64,000 bases of DNA. It comes from Choricystis sp. odSpoLacu1 (Eukaryota > Chlorophyta > Trebouxiophyceae). The notes under the pieces are model-generated. The model saw nothing but the letters and a program-made list of their open reading frames with translations. It was not told the DNA's origin and did no database searches. Of this stretch, positions 41,490 through 53,034 are shown piece after piece. The stretch is from assembly GCA_958009055.1 (NCBI GenBank), contig OY253661.1, positions 496,001 through 560,000 on the forward strand. Direction: 5' to 3'. Numbering within the stretch: position 1 is the stretch's first letter; every line of letters starts with the position of its first letter. A program made the translations under genes and the position numbers.

Positions 41490-41801
41490 CGCGTGGGGGT
41501 CGGGGTGCGCGCGTGTGTTTTTGTCTGCGCCTCGCTCCGCGTTGCGTGCTTCAACGGGGAGCCTGGGGCGTCCTGGCGGCGCGGGAGTGAACGGCTCCGC
41601 GGTGGGAGAGTCTCTCGGCTCGCGCGCGTGGCGATGCCACCGAAACCCGAAGAAAACGAAATTCGCTGTCCCTGATCCGCTCGTTTTTTCGTTCGACGTA
41701 TCACTCCCCTCCTTCTCGGCACGCCCGCGCTGCTCTTCTGCCCTGTCTGCACAGCGGCACCAGGCCCCCACACACCACCTCCCAGCGTCCCTACCACACC
41801 A

Positions 41802-42935
41802 ATGCGGCGCGCCTCCACCCTGCTGCTGCGGCGCGCGGCGTCCGCGGCGGCGTTTGCGCGCACTGGCGCGGTCGCCGAGGCCGCGGCCGAGGTCAGTTGT
41901 GTGCGTGGTGTTGGTGGCGGTGATTAAGACCAACACGAATTGGGGCAGTGGGGGCAAGGAGCCTGCAGTTGTGCGTGCCTGGGGGGGGGGGGGGGGGCGG
42001 GAGGACACACGTGCGCGCGCCCACGAACGAACGCGCCCTCCCTCCACACAGTTCCCCGCCGCCTCCACCTCGGCCTCCTCCCTGCTGCGCCGTCTGGGCG
42101 GCGTCAGCGTGGGCCTGGGCTTGGCCGCCGCGTCGGCTGGCTGCTCCCCCGCGACCGGGGCGGCGGCCGCCGAGCGCGCTGCGTCCACCGCCACGGGCGG
42201 CGGGGTCGTCCTCTCGCGCGCGGGAGTCGCGTCCCCCGACCCCGCCCGCACCGTCGTGTTCGTGCTGGGGGGGGCCGGGGTCGGGCAAGGGCACCCAGGT
42301 GAGAGAGTTTTTTGGGTGGTGGTTTTTGGGGAGGGGGTGAGAGAGCGAGCGCGAGAGAACGAACAAACGCTCACCCCCCCACACACACACACCAGTGCAC
42401 CCGCCTCGCCGCCGACTTTCCCGCCGTCGTCCACCTGTCCGCGGGCGACCTGCTGCGCGCCCACGTCAAGTCTGGCACGACGGAGGGCGACGCCGTCGCC
42501 TCCATGATTGCCGCCGGCCAGATCGTGCCCTCGGCTGTCACCGTGGGCCTGCTGGACGCCGCCATGGCGGCCGCCACCAAGGCGGCGGGGGGGGCGTCGT
42601 TGACGTTCCTGGTGGACGGCTTCCCGAGGAATGATGAGAATCGGGCAGCTTATGAGGCACACACCGGCACCGACCCGGCCCTCGTCCTGTTCTTCGAGTG
42701 CCCAGAGGACGTCATGACGCGGCGCCTGCTGGGGCGCAATGAAGGGAGGACGGACGACAATGAGGCCACCATCCGGAAACGGTTTGCCGTGTTTCACGAG
42801 TCGACGCTGCCCGTGGTGCAGCATTACGAGAGGAAGGGCGCCGTCGCCCGCATTGACGCGGACCGCCACCCGGACGCCGTGTATGAGGAGGTGAAGGCGA
42901 GGTTTGAGGGGGCGGGGGCGGTGGTGCGGGCGTGA
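41802..42935 (+). CDS. UMP-CMP kinase / adenylate-kinase-family NMP kinase, organelle-type leader; one run-associated frame break
   Basis: Exons 41802..41891, 42052..42298 and 42396..42935. The leader (MRRASTLLLRRAASAAAFAR) and an extension of ~70 residues precede VVFVLGG, and the P-loop GGPGSGKGTQ appears in the next frame. The break is the G8 run at 42267-42274; seven G restore the P-loop and give 291 residues. Downstream are HLSAGDLLRAHVKSGT, GQIVPSAVTVGLL, FLVDGFPRNDENRAAYE, LFFECPEDVMTRRLLGR and the lid RTDDNEATIRKRF, in the UMP/CMP-kinase pattern. It phosphorylates pyrimidine monophosphates with ATP; mitochondrial or plastid location is inferred from the leader. Confidence 0.9.
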
Positions 42936-43497
42936 TGCTGGTTGGGGAAAAAGGGTGGGGGGAGGGTGGGGCGCTCCCCCCCCCCCCCCCCCCCCCCCCA
43001 ACCAAACCGAAACCACACAGAGGGCAATCATGGGCGGGGGCGCGCGGTTGACCGTCGTCACTATTTAATCGAGAAACACAATAAAGCAACATCAACGTAA
43101 AAAAAAGTCCCAAAAATGCGTCCCCACCTCTCTCTCTCTCTGTTGCGCCTTTGTTTGTGTGGCAATGCATGAGGGGGGGGGGGGGGTAGGGTTGGTGAAA
43201 GCAGTTTTACATTGCAGGAACACACACGCCGCGGAAGTGGTGGCACAAACCACCACACGGGGTGACGAAGAAAGGTGGGGTGCCTGAAAAAATCTCGGCC
43301 CAACACGCACTCTGGTTCACTCTCTGCTCTCTTTCGAGGAAAGAGGGTGGGATGGTTTGGCTCGCTGCTTTGTGCCCCCAGGCACAGGGGGCAGCGCAGG
43401 CGAGCATTGGTACAGTTAAAAAATGGTGGGCGGGGAACGCGCAACTCTCTCCTTGGTTGCTTTTTGTCTCCTGCCAAAAATCTGATCCCACACTCTC
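42936..43497. other. Convergent intergenic region, UMP-CMP kinase / ankyrin-RCC1 gene
   Basis: 562 bp. It contains a C24 run (42976-42999), a G12 run near 43172, and a small stem (GTGGTGG/CCACCAC at 43237-43256). No credible gene on either strand. Confidence 0.5.
42976..42999. repeat. Poly-C run, 24 nt
   Basis: Uninterrupted C tract 40 bp after the UMP-CMP kinase stop, the longest homopolymer in the window. Confidence 0.95.
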
Positions 43498-46400
43498 TCA
43501 CGCCCGCCCCAGGCTGCGCGCGGGTTCGCCCCCGCGCCCCGACTCGGCGGGCCACCCGCGCTCCAGGCGCGCGGGCGGCGCGGGGGCCGCGCGCGCGCCG
43601 GGCGCCACCGCCCCCACTCTCGGCGACGACCCCAGCCACGACCTCGCCAGTGGGGACGCGCCCAGGGCGGGGCGGCCGCCAGAGCGACGGTCCCCGCTGG
43701 CGGGGGACGCGCCCAGCGCGGTGGAAGGGGGGGGGGGCGGCCACCGCGGACGACAGCGACGCCCACGACGAAGGGGGGCGCCCCCCACCGGGCGTGGGGG
43801 GGGGCGCCCACGCCCCCAGGGGAGGAGGAGGCGGCCGCCGCTTCAGCAGCCACGATGTCGGCGAGGCGGGGCGCAGAGGTGGGGGGCGACGCAACGGCCG
43901 CCCACGGCGCGTGGCCGTCGCCGCCGCTGCCGACCGCGATGGGGGACGACCGGCGCAGCAGGGAGCGCAGGGGGACGGCGAGCGTGGGAGAGGAGGCTGC
44001 CACCAGCTGCTGCGGGGCGGGGGCGCGCGGCGGCGGCGCGGGCGGCGCGCGCGCCGCTTCGGCCTGGATCTCCCGCAGGGTGAGGGCAGACCCGCTGGCG
44101 CTGGCGCCGCCGCCGCCCCACGCGGGCGACTGGGCGGGCGTCAGGGTGGGGGGCGAGGCGCCCGCGTCCAACTCGCCCGCCAAAAAGGCGGACAGCCCGC
44201 CGCGCCGCGCGGGCGCCACAGGCCGCGGCGATGGCGCGGCGGACGACCCGCCACTCGACGGCCGCCGCGCCGCCGCCAGGGCTGCCGCCAGCCCCCCCCT
44301 CGCCTGGGGTGGGGTGGGCGGCTGGGGTGGGCGGGGGGGGGGGGGACGCGCCCGACGCTCTGCGGTGGCGGCGGCGGGTGGAAGGCGGAGGCAGCGCCGC
44401 GCTGTCGTCCTCCGCTGCCACACACTTGGCGTCCACCGCGTCGCTCGACGTGGAGGCGGCCGCCGAGGGTGTGGGTGCGACGGGCACCGGGTCCCCGCCC
44501 TCCAATGCGGCCAGCTCTTCAGCCAGCGCTCCCCGCGACGCCAGTTTGCTCGCTTGCTGCGCGTCCAGCCTCGCCCCGCCCGCCGCCGCCGCGGCCAACG
44601 CGTCGCACTGCTGCAGCTTCTTGCGCAGGGCGCGCGCCCGGCGGGCGGTGGCGGCGGCCGCGTCTGCGTCTGCGGCGCGGGAGAAAGTGGGCGGGTGGGA
44701 GGGCGGCGCGGCGACAGGGGGCACGCCCACGCCGCCATCCTCGCCATCGCTGACGCGGGCGCGGCGCCACGCGGGCGGGGCCGAAGGCCGAGGGGACGCG
44801 GCGGACAGCACGCCATCCAGGCGGGCCAACACGTTACGCGGCGCGGCCGCGAGCGCGCCGCCGCCGCGTGCGCCGTCGACCAAGACGGCATCCAGGTTGG
44901 CCACCGCCACGCGCACGCCGTGGGCGCGCAGCAGGCGGGCGCCGACAGCGTCGCCCAGGGCGGCGCCAGGCAACGAGGTGCGTGGGTCGACGCCCGCGGT
45001 GGCGACGGCGCGCTCGGCTAGGGCTTGGAGGGACGGCGGCCCGCGCGTGCGGCGCGCTGAACGCGGCAGCGGCACCGCCGCCGACGACGGGCGTAACCCG
45101 GCGTCAGCGGCCGCAGCCTCCAGGGCAGCCCAGTAGGCTGCCGTGCGAGCGGCGGCGGACGGCGGGCGGGCGGGGCGGGGGGAAAGGGGGAGGGGGTCTG
45201 CGCCGTCGTTGGCCGAAAGAGGGCGCACGCACGGCGGGGGCGACCCGACGCCTCCGCCACCACCGCCCAGCAGCGGCGCCGCCGACCACGCTTGCAGCGC
45301 GAGCGAGTGTTTTTCGCCCACCGCTACCGACGCGACGCGGGTGAGGCCGTCGACGCGGAGGGGGAGGGGGGCGGAGCGCGCGGCGGCCAGGGCTGCGGCT
45401 TTCTTGTGCGGGCGCGCGCCGCCGCCACCGGCGGCCGCGCGGTCGGGCGGCGTCCACTTGGACCACCCCTCAAACATGAAGACAGCGCCGTCATCAGTCA
45501 CGGCGGCGGTCCAGTACTTGCCGGCAGCGGCGGTGACGACGGTGCGACCGGACAGCGCGCCGCCGACTGCGACACCCCGCGGCGCCGCGTCGCCAGACGG
45601 CCACACCAACAGCTGGCCTGCGGCCGTGACAGCGACCGAGTGGGCTGCCCCGGCCGCGATGGCCACCGCAAGGGGCCTGGTGATGGCGGCCGCGCCACGG
45701 TGCAGGGTGGTGGCCGCGGCGTCCCCTGTCGGCGCCAGTGGCACCCTCCGCGGCGTGACCACAGCATGCCCCCAGCTCCACACGCCGCCGTCGGCGGCCA
45801 GGGCCAGGGTGTGACGCTTGGCGGCGGCGACGGCGGTGATGGAGACGCCAGCCAAGGCGTCCACGCGGCGGGGGGAGGGCGCGGCGGCCGCGCCGTCGGT
45901 CGTCCCCACGCCGCACTGCCCCAGCGCGTTGCCGCCCCACGCCCAGACACGGCCGGACGCGTCCACCGCGACGGAGTGTTTGTTGGCGGCGGCCAGGCCG
46001 ACGACGCGGGCGCCACGCAGGCCGGGCACGCGGCGGGGGGTGGGGGCTGAGTCAACCCCTGGCACACCCAGCCGGCCGTCCCGGTTGGAGCCCCACGCCC
46101 ACACTGCGCCGTCACCAACAGTCGCAGCTAGGGAATGATGCTTGCCCAGGGCGACGACGGCCACGCGCAGGCGGCCGGGGAAGGCGACGGGGGCTGGTTC
46201 CACAGCCGCGCCGCCTGCCGCGGTGCCGCTCCCATGCCCCAGCCTGCCGCCCCGGGCCGCGCCCCACGTCAGCAGGTCGCCGTCCGTGATGATGGCGGCG
46301 GAATGGAATTTGGCGGCTGCGAGCGTGGCGGCACGGCGGCCGCGCAGGGCAGGCACGCGCGCCGGCGCTTCGCGCGCCCGCGCGCTGTCGCCCGCGCGGT

Positions 46401-47332
46401 CCAGCCCCAACGCAAAGTGGCCGCCATCGCCCCAGGCGAAGGCGTCGCCGGCGAGGCCGTCGACGGAGGCGCGTTCGGACGCGAGGGAGGGGGCGCAGCG
46501 GGTGGACGCGATGTCAAGGGGAGTCACGCCGCGAGCATCCGGGGTGGCCAAGGACGCGCCGCCGGCCAGCAGGGTGGCGGCCACGGTGGCGTGGCCGTAG
46601 TGCAGGGCGCGGTGGAGGGCGGTCCTGTGTGGAGTGTGTGGGGGGAGGTGAGTGGTTTTTGGTTTCGACGTCGTGCCTTGAATGGTTTGCGTGTTGCGCG
46701 TGTCGCACCTCTCTGCACGCGCCGCCCCCACGCCCACGCGCCCACGCACGCACGGCGTCGACACAGTGCCGTGTGTGCGTGCCAAATGAAGCCAAAGCCC
46801 CCGCCCTCCTTGACTCACCACCCGCCCTCGCTGTCTGCCAATTCGACGTTGGCGCCCGCGGCCAGGAGGGCGGCCACCGCGTCCGCGTCGCCGTGGTAGG
46901 CGGCGACGTGAATGGGGGCCACGCCTGCAGCGTCGAGGCTGTGTGGTGTGGTGTGTGAGGGGGGGAGGGTGAGGGAAGGGTGCGTGTTGTTTGAAACTGC
47001 GCGCGCCCAACCTTCAGCGGGGCGCACAAAAACGGGAGCCCAGCCAGCCGGCCAACCCCTCTCCCCGCTGCAACACGTGCATTGGAGACCTGGCTGGCCA
47101 ATGCAGCGCGGGCGGGGGGGGGGGGGCGAGGCGTGGGGGCGGGTGCCAGCGCGCGCGCGAGGGTTTATTCGCCACGTACGCGTTTTTGCCCTCCCCACGT
47201 GCCAGCACACACACACACGCACCGGTTGAGCGCGTCCTCGCCACGTCTGCCGACGTCTTCCAGCAGCGACGCCAGGGCGGCGGGGCCGGCGGCGGCCGCG
47301 GCGGCGAGCGCTTGCGAGCAAAGGGGCGGCAT
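43498..47332 (-). CDS. Ankyrin-repeat and RCC1-repeat protein (plant IBTK-like); three run-associated frame breaks
   Basis: Exons 47223..47332, 46819..46938 and 43498..46624. Two to three ankyrin repeats come first (GVAPIHVAAYHGDADAVAAL, TALHRALHYGHATVAATLL, RGVTPLDIAS). Then follow about seven RCC1 blades with the WGxGxxxxLG pattern: FAWGDGGHFALGLDR, LTWGAARGGRLGHGSG, WAWGSNRDGRLGVPG and WAWGGNALGQCGVG. The C-terminal half has a coiled coil and the short motif QSPAWGGGGA with LTLREIQAEA, seen in plant ankyrin-RCC1 proteins and in IBTK. Frame changes at 44333-44345 (G13), 43796-43804 (G9) and 43727-43737 (G11); one base less in each gives 1117 residues. No BTB domain is evident. Function unknown. 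Confidence 0.85.
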
Positions 47333-48456
47333 TTGGGGTTTTGTTTGTTTTTGGAGGGGTGAGGGCGTCCACCCCCGCCCGGTGGCGCGGGGGCGCCTTG
47401 TGGGGGACTGGACGGTGTGTGTGCGACGGTGCGCTGCGGCGTGCGGCGTTAGCTCTTCATGGTGCCTTTTTGGGGAAAAGGTTTTGGGTGTGATTAAGGA
47501 GGACGCAAAACGTCGTTGTTTGATGGCTGTCCCACTCCAACACGGCGACTCGGAACAACTTGCCGCCACTCAACAGCGGGGACCGCCCGCCCAGTCGCTC
47601 GCGCTGGGCTGCGCCAGTGGACCCAGCTCGTTGGCAGCCTGCCAGCGTTGCCGCGCGACCGCCAACCGCCCGCTCTCGTAACCGATACACTCCCCGCCAT
47701 ACGACCGCCTGGCTCTAGCGTGCGGGGTTTCTGCGGCGAAAATAGCGACACGCAAAAGTCCAAGCGCTTCCACGCCCTCGTTGAGCGGTGGGAGGCGAGA
47801 CGGGCAGAGAGCTCGCCTCGACCTTAACCGAACGAAAGGTTTGTTTGCTCACCCGCAAAAACTGTTTTTTCTCACAACTCTCTCAAGGTGCGTATCCCAG
47901 CGGTTGGCGCTCGGCGCGGCTCGTTCCCTCCCTCTCCCCACTCGACCCAGCCTGGCGCTGCGCCTGCGTGGGTGCAGGGCGCAGGGCCCGGGGGGATCGA
48001 GCGACAAAAGGCGTGGTTTTCGCACTGGTGCTGTGCTCTTGGGAATTGGGCACGCCGACCTCGGCGCCCCCGCCCCCCGGCGCGCCCCTCGGCCCGCGCC
48101 AGCGGGCGGCGCACGTCGTGTGCTAAGCGTTCCGGGGGGCGCGTGCGTGCGCCACGCCGCGCATTGGGCGGGTGCGGAGGCCAATTCCGCGCTCTCGATT
48201 GCACCCCTTCGCCCCGAACAAACAACCTGGCCGCCCTCCCGCCGCACCGCCTCCCCACCCCACCCTCCCGCCACGCACCGCCTCGGACGTCGAGGCGTGG
48301 CGTTTGCGCGGCACCACGGGGGTTGGAATGCGGCGGCGTCGGCGGGGAGCCAAGGACACGCGCAGAGACGCCACGCTCACAACCTCACCCTCCGCTTCGT
48401 TTCCCTCAGTCCTATCTCCGTCGCCTCCGGCCCCCTCCACACACCCTCTCACCACC
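47333..48456. promoter_or_regulatory. Divergent promoter and 5' leader of the CP29 gene
   Basis: 1.1 kb, the longest gene-free interval. A likely 5' UTR intron runs from the donor after CTCTCAAG (GTGCGT at 47888) to TTTCCCTCAG at 48409, about 522 bp, leaving a short second leader exon before the ATG. The part nearest 47.35-47.88 kb should hold the promoters of both genes. No coding signal I trust. Confidence 0.45.
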
Positions 48457-49342
48457 ATGCAGACCACCCTGACCCGCCGCGCCTCGAGCGTGCAGACCGC
48501 CGCCTTCAAGAAGAAGGTCGCCCCCAAAAAGGCGGCCCCCGCCAAGCGCGCGCCCTCGGGCGGCGGCGACGCGCTCTGGCTGCCCAACACGACGCGCCCC
48601 GACTGGCTGGGTGAGTAGTGTGTGGTGGTGTGTGTGTGTGTGTTTGTGCCTCTCTCGCGTTGACAACCACCCAACTCACCCACTTTTCCCCCCCTGTCCA
48701 CACTCAGACGGCTCCCTCCCCGGCGACCGCGGCTTCGACCCGCTCGGCCTCTCCAAGCCCACCGAGTACCTGCAGTATGACGTCGACTCCCTTGACCAGA
48801 ACAAGGCGGTCAACAAGAAGGGCGGCATCGTGGGCTCGTTCAAGGGGGGGGAGGGCAAGGTGAACGCCGCGACCTCTCTGGCCCCTTACGACGACGTCTT
48901 CTCCCTCGCCCGCTTCCGCGAGAACGAGCTCATTCACGGCCGGTGGGCCATGCTGGCCGCCCTGGGTGCTCTCGTGGCCGAGGGTGCGACCGGCATCTCC
49001 TGGCTGGACGCCACCAAGGCGGAGCTCGACCAAGCGTCGTACCTGGGCCTCAACCTGCCTTTCTCGGCGACCGCCCTCTCCATCCTCAACCCCATCCTCA
49101 TTGGTGGGGCTGAACTGTACCGCAACACGGCGACGGGCGAGGCGCGCTGCTACCCGGGTGGCGTGTTTGACCCGCTCAACCTGGCGTCGTCCGGTGACGC
49201 TGAGAAAACGTTTGCCCTGCGCGAAGCCGAGCTCAAGCACGGCCGCCTTGCCATGATCGCGTGCCTGGGCTTCGGCGTGCAGGCCGGGTTTAAGGGGACG
49301 GGGGCGCTGGGTTCGCTGAAAGCGTTTGCCGACTCGTTCTGA
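48457..49342 (+). CDS. LHCB4: Chlorophyll a/b-binding protein CP29 (LHCB4), plastid precursor
   Basis: Exons 48457..48610 and 48708..49342 give 262 residues. The leader (MQTTLTRRASSVQTAAFKKK, then Lys/Ala-rich) is plastid-type. The mature start LWLPNTTRPDWLDGSLPGD and the stretch GFDPLGLSKPTEYLQYDVDS are CP29-like. The extended loop DQNKAVNKKGGIVGSFKGGE, instead of the shorter LHCII form, also marks CP29. Chlorophyll-ligand helices are ENELIHGRWAMLAALGAL and EAELKHGRLAMIACLGFGVQ, with a middle helix near LSILNPILIGGAELYRN. CP29 links LHCII trimers to the photosystem II core and passes excitation. A long 5' UTR intron is likely. Its promoter is shared with the ankyrin-RCC1 gene. Confidence 0.95.
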
Positions 49343-50233
49343 GTGGAGAGAAAGGGAGAAAAGTGAGAGAGAGGGCGGCGAGACGCAAACCAGATAAAAA
49401 CACAAGGCGTGGGAGGAACGTGTGACGATTTTTCTCGCAACGGCGACGAGTCGTCGACGGTCGACTGTTCTCCCAGTGTGTGTGTGTGTCACCACTCTCC
49501 CACAGCCGGTGTCAGCGTCTTGTTTTTTTGAGGGGGGGGTTCGGAGACAGGAAAAGATCCATCTTACACCACGCCCACATCTCCTCTCTCTCTTGGCTCT
49601 TGGGCGTCGTTCCACACGCACACATCACACACACACGCACACGCACGCGGCGGCCGCGGCGGGATAGGCGGGGAGGGGAGGAGGGGCGGTGATGTTGTGT
49701 GTGCCCCCCACGCTCCTCCCTCGCGCAGCCCCCCGCGAGCGTTTTTTTTTCTCCATCGTCGATCGTCGGTCGTCATCATCGTCGTCGCCGTCTCCAGCAT
49801 CAGCTTCCGAAAGCAGGTGTTTCACCACACGTTTCCACCGCACACGCACACCACGCCCCCCCCCCCCCTCAAGCGCTCCCCACACACTCCCCCACGCACA
49901 CACCACCCGTCCCCAGTTTTTTTCGCGCGCGCGGAACAAAAGAAGAAGAAGAAAAAGCAAAACAGAGTTCGAAAATCAAAAGTCGCGGCGCAAGCGGGGG
50001 AGGGGACGGGATTGTGAAAACGCAGGGGGTGCGGGGAAGAAAAAGGTGGAGGGGTGGGAGGCGCACGCAGTCCCGTTCTCTCCGGGTGGTGGTTTTTGTC
50101 TTGTTTTTGTTTTTGTCGTCCCCAACCAGAGGCCGGGACACAGGGGCAGCAGAGAGAGAAAACCTGGTCGAAAAGAAAAAGCGAGTTTTCTCTCCACCTC
50201 GTTTTCCTCCCTTTCCCACCTTCCTCCTCACTC
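49343..50233. other. Long convergent intergenic region, CP29 / Gbp1-like gene
   Basis: About 890 bp with CT-, CA- and T-rich patches, a C14 run near 49856-49869 and A/G-rich DNA at 49935-50000. On the minus strand, 49740-49840 reads as a short Asp-rich open segment, without start or splice sites. No gene called. Confidence 0.5.
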
Positions 50234-51670
50234 TCACGCAAACCGGTCCAGCTTGACCGTCAGCGCCCGCCCCTCCAGCTCCGTCCCATTCTTGGCGGCG
50301 ATGGCGGACTCGGCCGCCGCCGTGGAGACGAAGCGCACCGTGCCATAGCCACGGGAGCGGCCGTCCCGCCCAATCACAACGTCCGCGCGCTCAATGTCGC
50401 CATACTCCTCGAACAACGGTTTGAGCTCCTTCCACGTGTATGCCCAGGGCAGGCCCTGCACGACGACCTGGAGGCCGGAGGTCGCCTCCGGGCGCTCCTC
50501 GAGGGGGGGGCGGGGGCGGCGCTCGCGCGGCGCGCGCTCGCGCCGCTCGCGCGGGGGGCGGTCCCCCGCCTCGCCCGCGGCGCGGGGGCCCTTGATGTCG
50601 CGGTCTTCCCGGTCTTCGCGGACCTGTGAGTAGGAGGGGTGGGGTGGGTGGGGTGGGGTGGGGTGGGAGATGCAGGAAGGGTGATTGTTTTTTCGTTGTT
50701 CCAGCCCCCCTCTTGTCTTCCCTCCCCCTCTCTCACCAGCAGCTTGCGACCCTCCAGCTCCACGCCGTTGAGCGTAGTGATGGCCGACAGGGCTTCATCG
50801 ATGGACTCGAACTCGACGATGCCCCAGCCTTTGGAGCGGCCTGATGGGGTGGGTGGGCGGGTGGGGGTGGGGTGGGTGAGAAAAAGAAAACCGCGCCGTT
50901 TTTCGACCAAAAAAAGCACGCACGCAACCGTCCGCACTCACCCGAGTCGTCGCGCATGACGTTGGCGTAGACGACGGTACCGGCCTCACGGAACTTGTCC
51001 TTGAGGTCCTGCCACGATGTGCGCCAGGCCAGGTTGCCGACGAAGCAGCGCTTGCCTGGTCGGTGGGAAAAAAGGGGGGGTTGTGTTTTTGGTTGGTTTT
51101 TTGTGTGTGTGAGCACGTGTTGTGTGTGTGGGCAGGACAGGAGGGAGGCGCGCGCAGGGCGGGGTTTGACTGAGGCGAAAACAACACCGACCGACGAGCC
51201 CCTCCTCCCCCCCTTGCGCGGCGGCGTCTCTTTCCCCCTCCCCGCCCCCTCCCGTCCCCTTGCTGCCGCGTGCACGCCCCCCCTCAGCCACAATGTAGGC
51301 ACATCCGCGTCCGGTGGGGAGGGTAGCGGGGCGCGGGCGGGTGGGAGGCGAGCACGAGGGGGAGGGGCCTGCGCGTGCGAGAGCCTCTCCCATCGCGCGC
51401 GGCTTGGCCGGCGGGTGCGGCCGGGTGTGTTTGCTGCGTGCTTGCCCCCCTCCCGCAATCTCTGCCCTCGCAGCAGGGCTGCATGCCAGTCACGCAGAGT
51501 GCCTCGGGTGCACCGTGGCGTGGGGAGGGAGGCGGGGGCACCGCGCCCGGCGCTCGCAAATCCGGCACAGGCTCATGTCGACCAGCGGGACGCCGCGCCA
51601 GCACAACAAACTCACTCTGCGTAGCGACAGGGGCTTCCCCCGCCAGCGTTTCTTCGGCAATGGCAGCCAT
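50234..51670 (-). CDS. Two-RRM nucleic-acid-binding protein, Gbp1-like
   Basis: Four exons (51616..51670, 50942..51055, 50737..50840, 50234..50623) agree in phase and give 220 residues. RRM1: KRCFVGNLAWRTSWQDLKDK, VVYANVMRDDSGRSKGWGIV and LNGVELEGRKLLVREDRED. An Arg/Glu/Pro-rich linker follows. RRM2: SGLQVVVQGLPWAYTWKELK, YGDIERADVVIGRDGRSRGY and ELEGRALTVKLDRFA. The order and wording resemble Chlamydomonas Gbp1, described as binding G-strand telomeric DNA and RNA, and plant GTBP-type proteins. Telomere versus mRNA function cannot be decided here. The first intron is 560 bp. Its start is 197 bp from the divergent FTR gene. Confidence 0.87.
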
Positions 51671-51867
51671 GGTTGTTGTTGCGTTGCGTGTGTGTGGAGA
51701 GGGAGGGGGTGCGGGGAGACACAAGCGGGGGGGGCCAAACCGTCCGGCCGAGGCAAACAAGAGTGAGCGAAGAAAAAAACACACCCTCTCTTCTCTTTCG
51801 CGACTTCCCCCGCTCGAGAGGCGCGTGCTTCCTTCCCTTGGCACAAGCTCTCCCCCTCTTTCTGTCA

Positions 51868-52824
51868 ATGCGCACCACCCTCCCGGCCGCGGGCGCTGGC
51901 CGGCGCGCCGCCCCCGCGCGCGGCGTGCGCCTGACCGCTCGCGCGGACAAAAGCAAAGGCAAGCGGAGAGGGTAGAGGGAAGAGCGAGGCGTCGCCCAGC
52001 CTCCATGCAGACTCGTGCTGGAACCGTGGTTGTCTGGACGTGGAATGGGGAGGGGCGGCCGGGGGCGACTGGCGGCGAACCCGGAGAGAGGCCCGGGTGT
52101 CTCCGTCGCCGATTCTCTTTCCGACGCCCAATCGTCCGGTCACACTTGCGCGCCCAGGCCGGCGCGCTGCCGCGGACCCCCGCTCACGACGCACCCGGGG
52201 ATGTGCGGCGTGCACCCGTGTGCCTGGAGAGGCGGGGTGGTGAGGGGATGAAAGAGGAGCGGAGCGCACCCCCCGACCCCTGACCCCCCCGCTTTTTTGC
52301 TTGGTGTTCACCAACCCTCCCACCTCCAACCACTCGCTTTCGCCCCACCCACCCCCACCCCCACAGCCGAGCCCGACGTCAAGACGCTGGAGATGATGCG
52401 CAAGTTCTCGGAGCAGTGTGCCAAGCGGTGAGTGGGGTGAAAAGGAAAGGGAGGGGAGGGACAGGAGGAGAGCGCGTTGAGGCAAAAAAGAAAAAAACAC
52501 GCACCCACCTTCCCTTCCCCCCACAGCACCGGCACCTACTTCTGCGTCGACAAATCCGTCACCGCGGTCGTCATCAAGGGGCTGGCCGAGCACAAGGACG
52601 AACTGGGCGCCCCCCTCTGCCCCTGCAGGCACTACGACGACAAGGCAACCGAAGCTGAGCAGGGGTTCTGGAACTGTCCCTGCGTCCCCATGCGGGAGCG
52701 CAAGGAGTGCCATTGCATGCTGTTCCTGACCCCGGACAACGATTTTGCGGGCACCGACCAAGAGATCAGCCTGGAGGAGGTGGTCGAAGCGACGAAAGGG
52801 CTGAGCGGGACGAGCATGGGGTGA
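51868..52824 (+). CDS. FTRB: Ferredoxin-thioredoxin reductase catalytic (beta) chain, plastid precursor
   Basis: Exons 51868..51958, 52367..52427 and 52527..52824 give 149 residues. The leader (MRTTLPAAGAGRRAAPARGV) is transit-like. The mature protein has all seven conserved cysteines: YFCVDKSVTAVVIKGLAEH, then CPCRHYDDK, FWNCPCVPMRERKECHCML. These hold the 4Fe-4S cluster and the redox disulfide. The enzyme passes electrons from photosystem I ferredoxin to thioredoxins, which switch plastid enzymes with light. The first intron uses a GC donor (AAAG followed by GCAAGC at 51959); only that junction keeps the frame into AEPDVKTLEMMRKF. The other introns are GT-AG. Confidence 0.96.
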
Positions 52825-53034
52825 TGAGAGAAGGAAAGGTGTTTTCTCTTTCTTTTTTTGGTGTTATGTTGTGGGGCCAGCCTTTGTGTGTGATCGATGA
52901 GTGTCAACCCTCTTTTTGGGAGCAGAGAGAAAAACGGGGAGAGAAGAAAGCAGAACGAATTTCCGTTTATCTGCGTCGGGGAGGGGAGACTCTGCCTCGC
53001 GCACGCCTCTCCTGTGCCGCCACGCCCCAGCACC

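Noticed and set aside
49740..49960. Minus-strand Asp-rich segment and a plus-strand CAG/GTGTTT micro-exon
   Set aside because: Neither has a partner exon or start; low-complexity DNA explains both.
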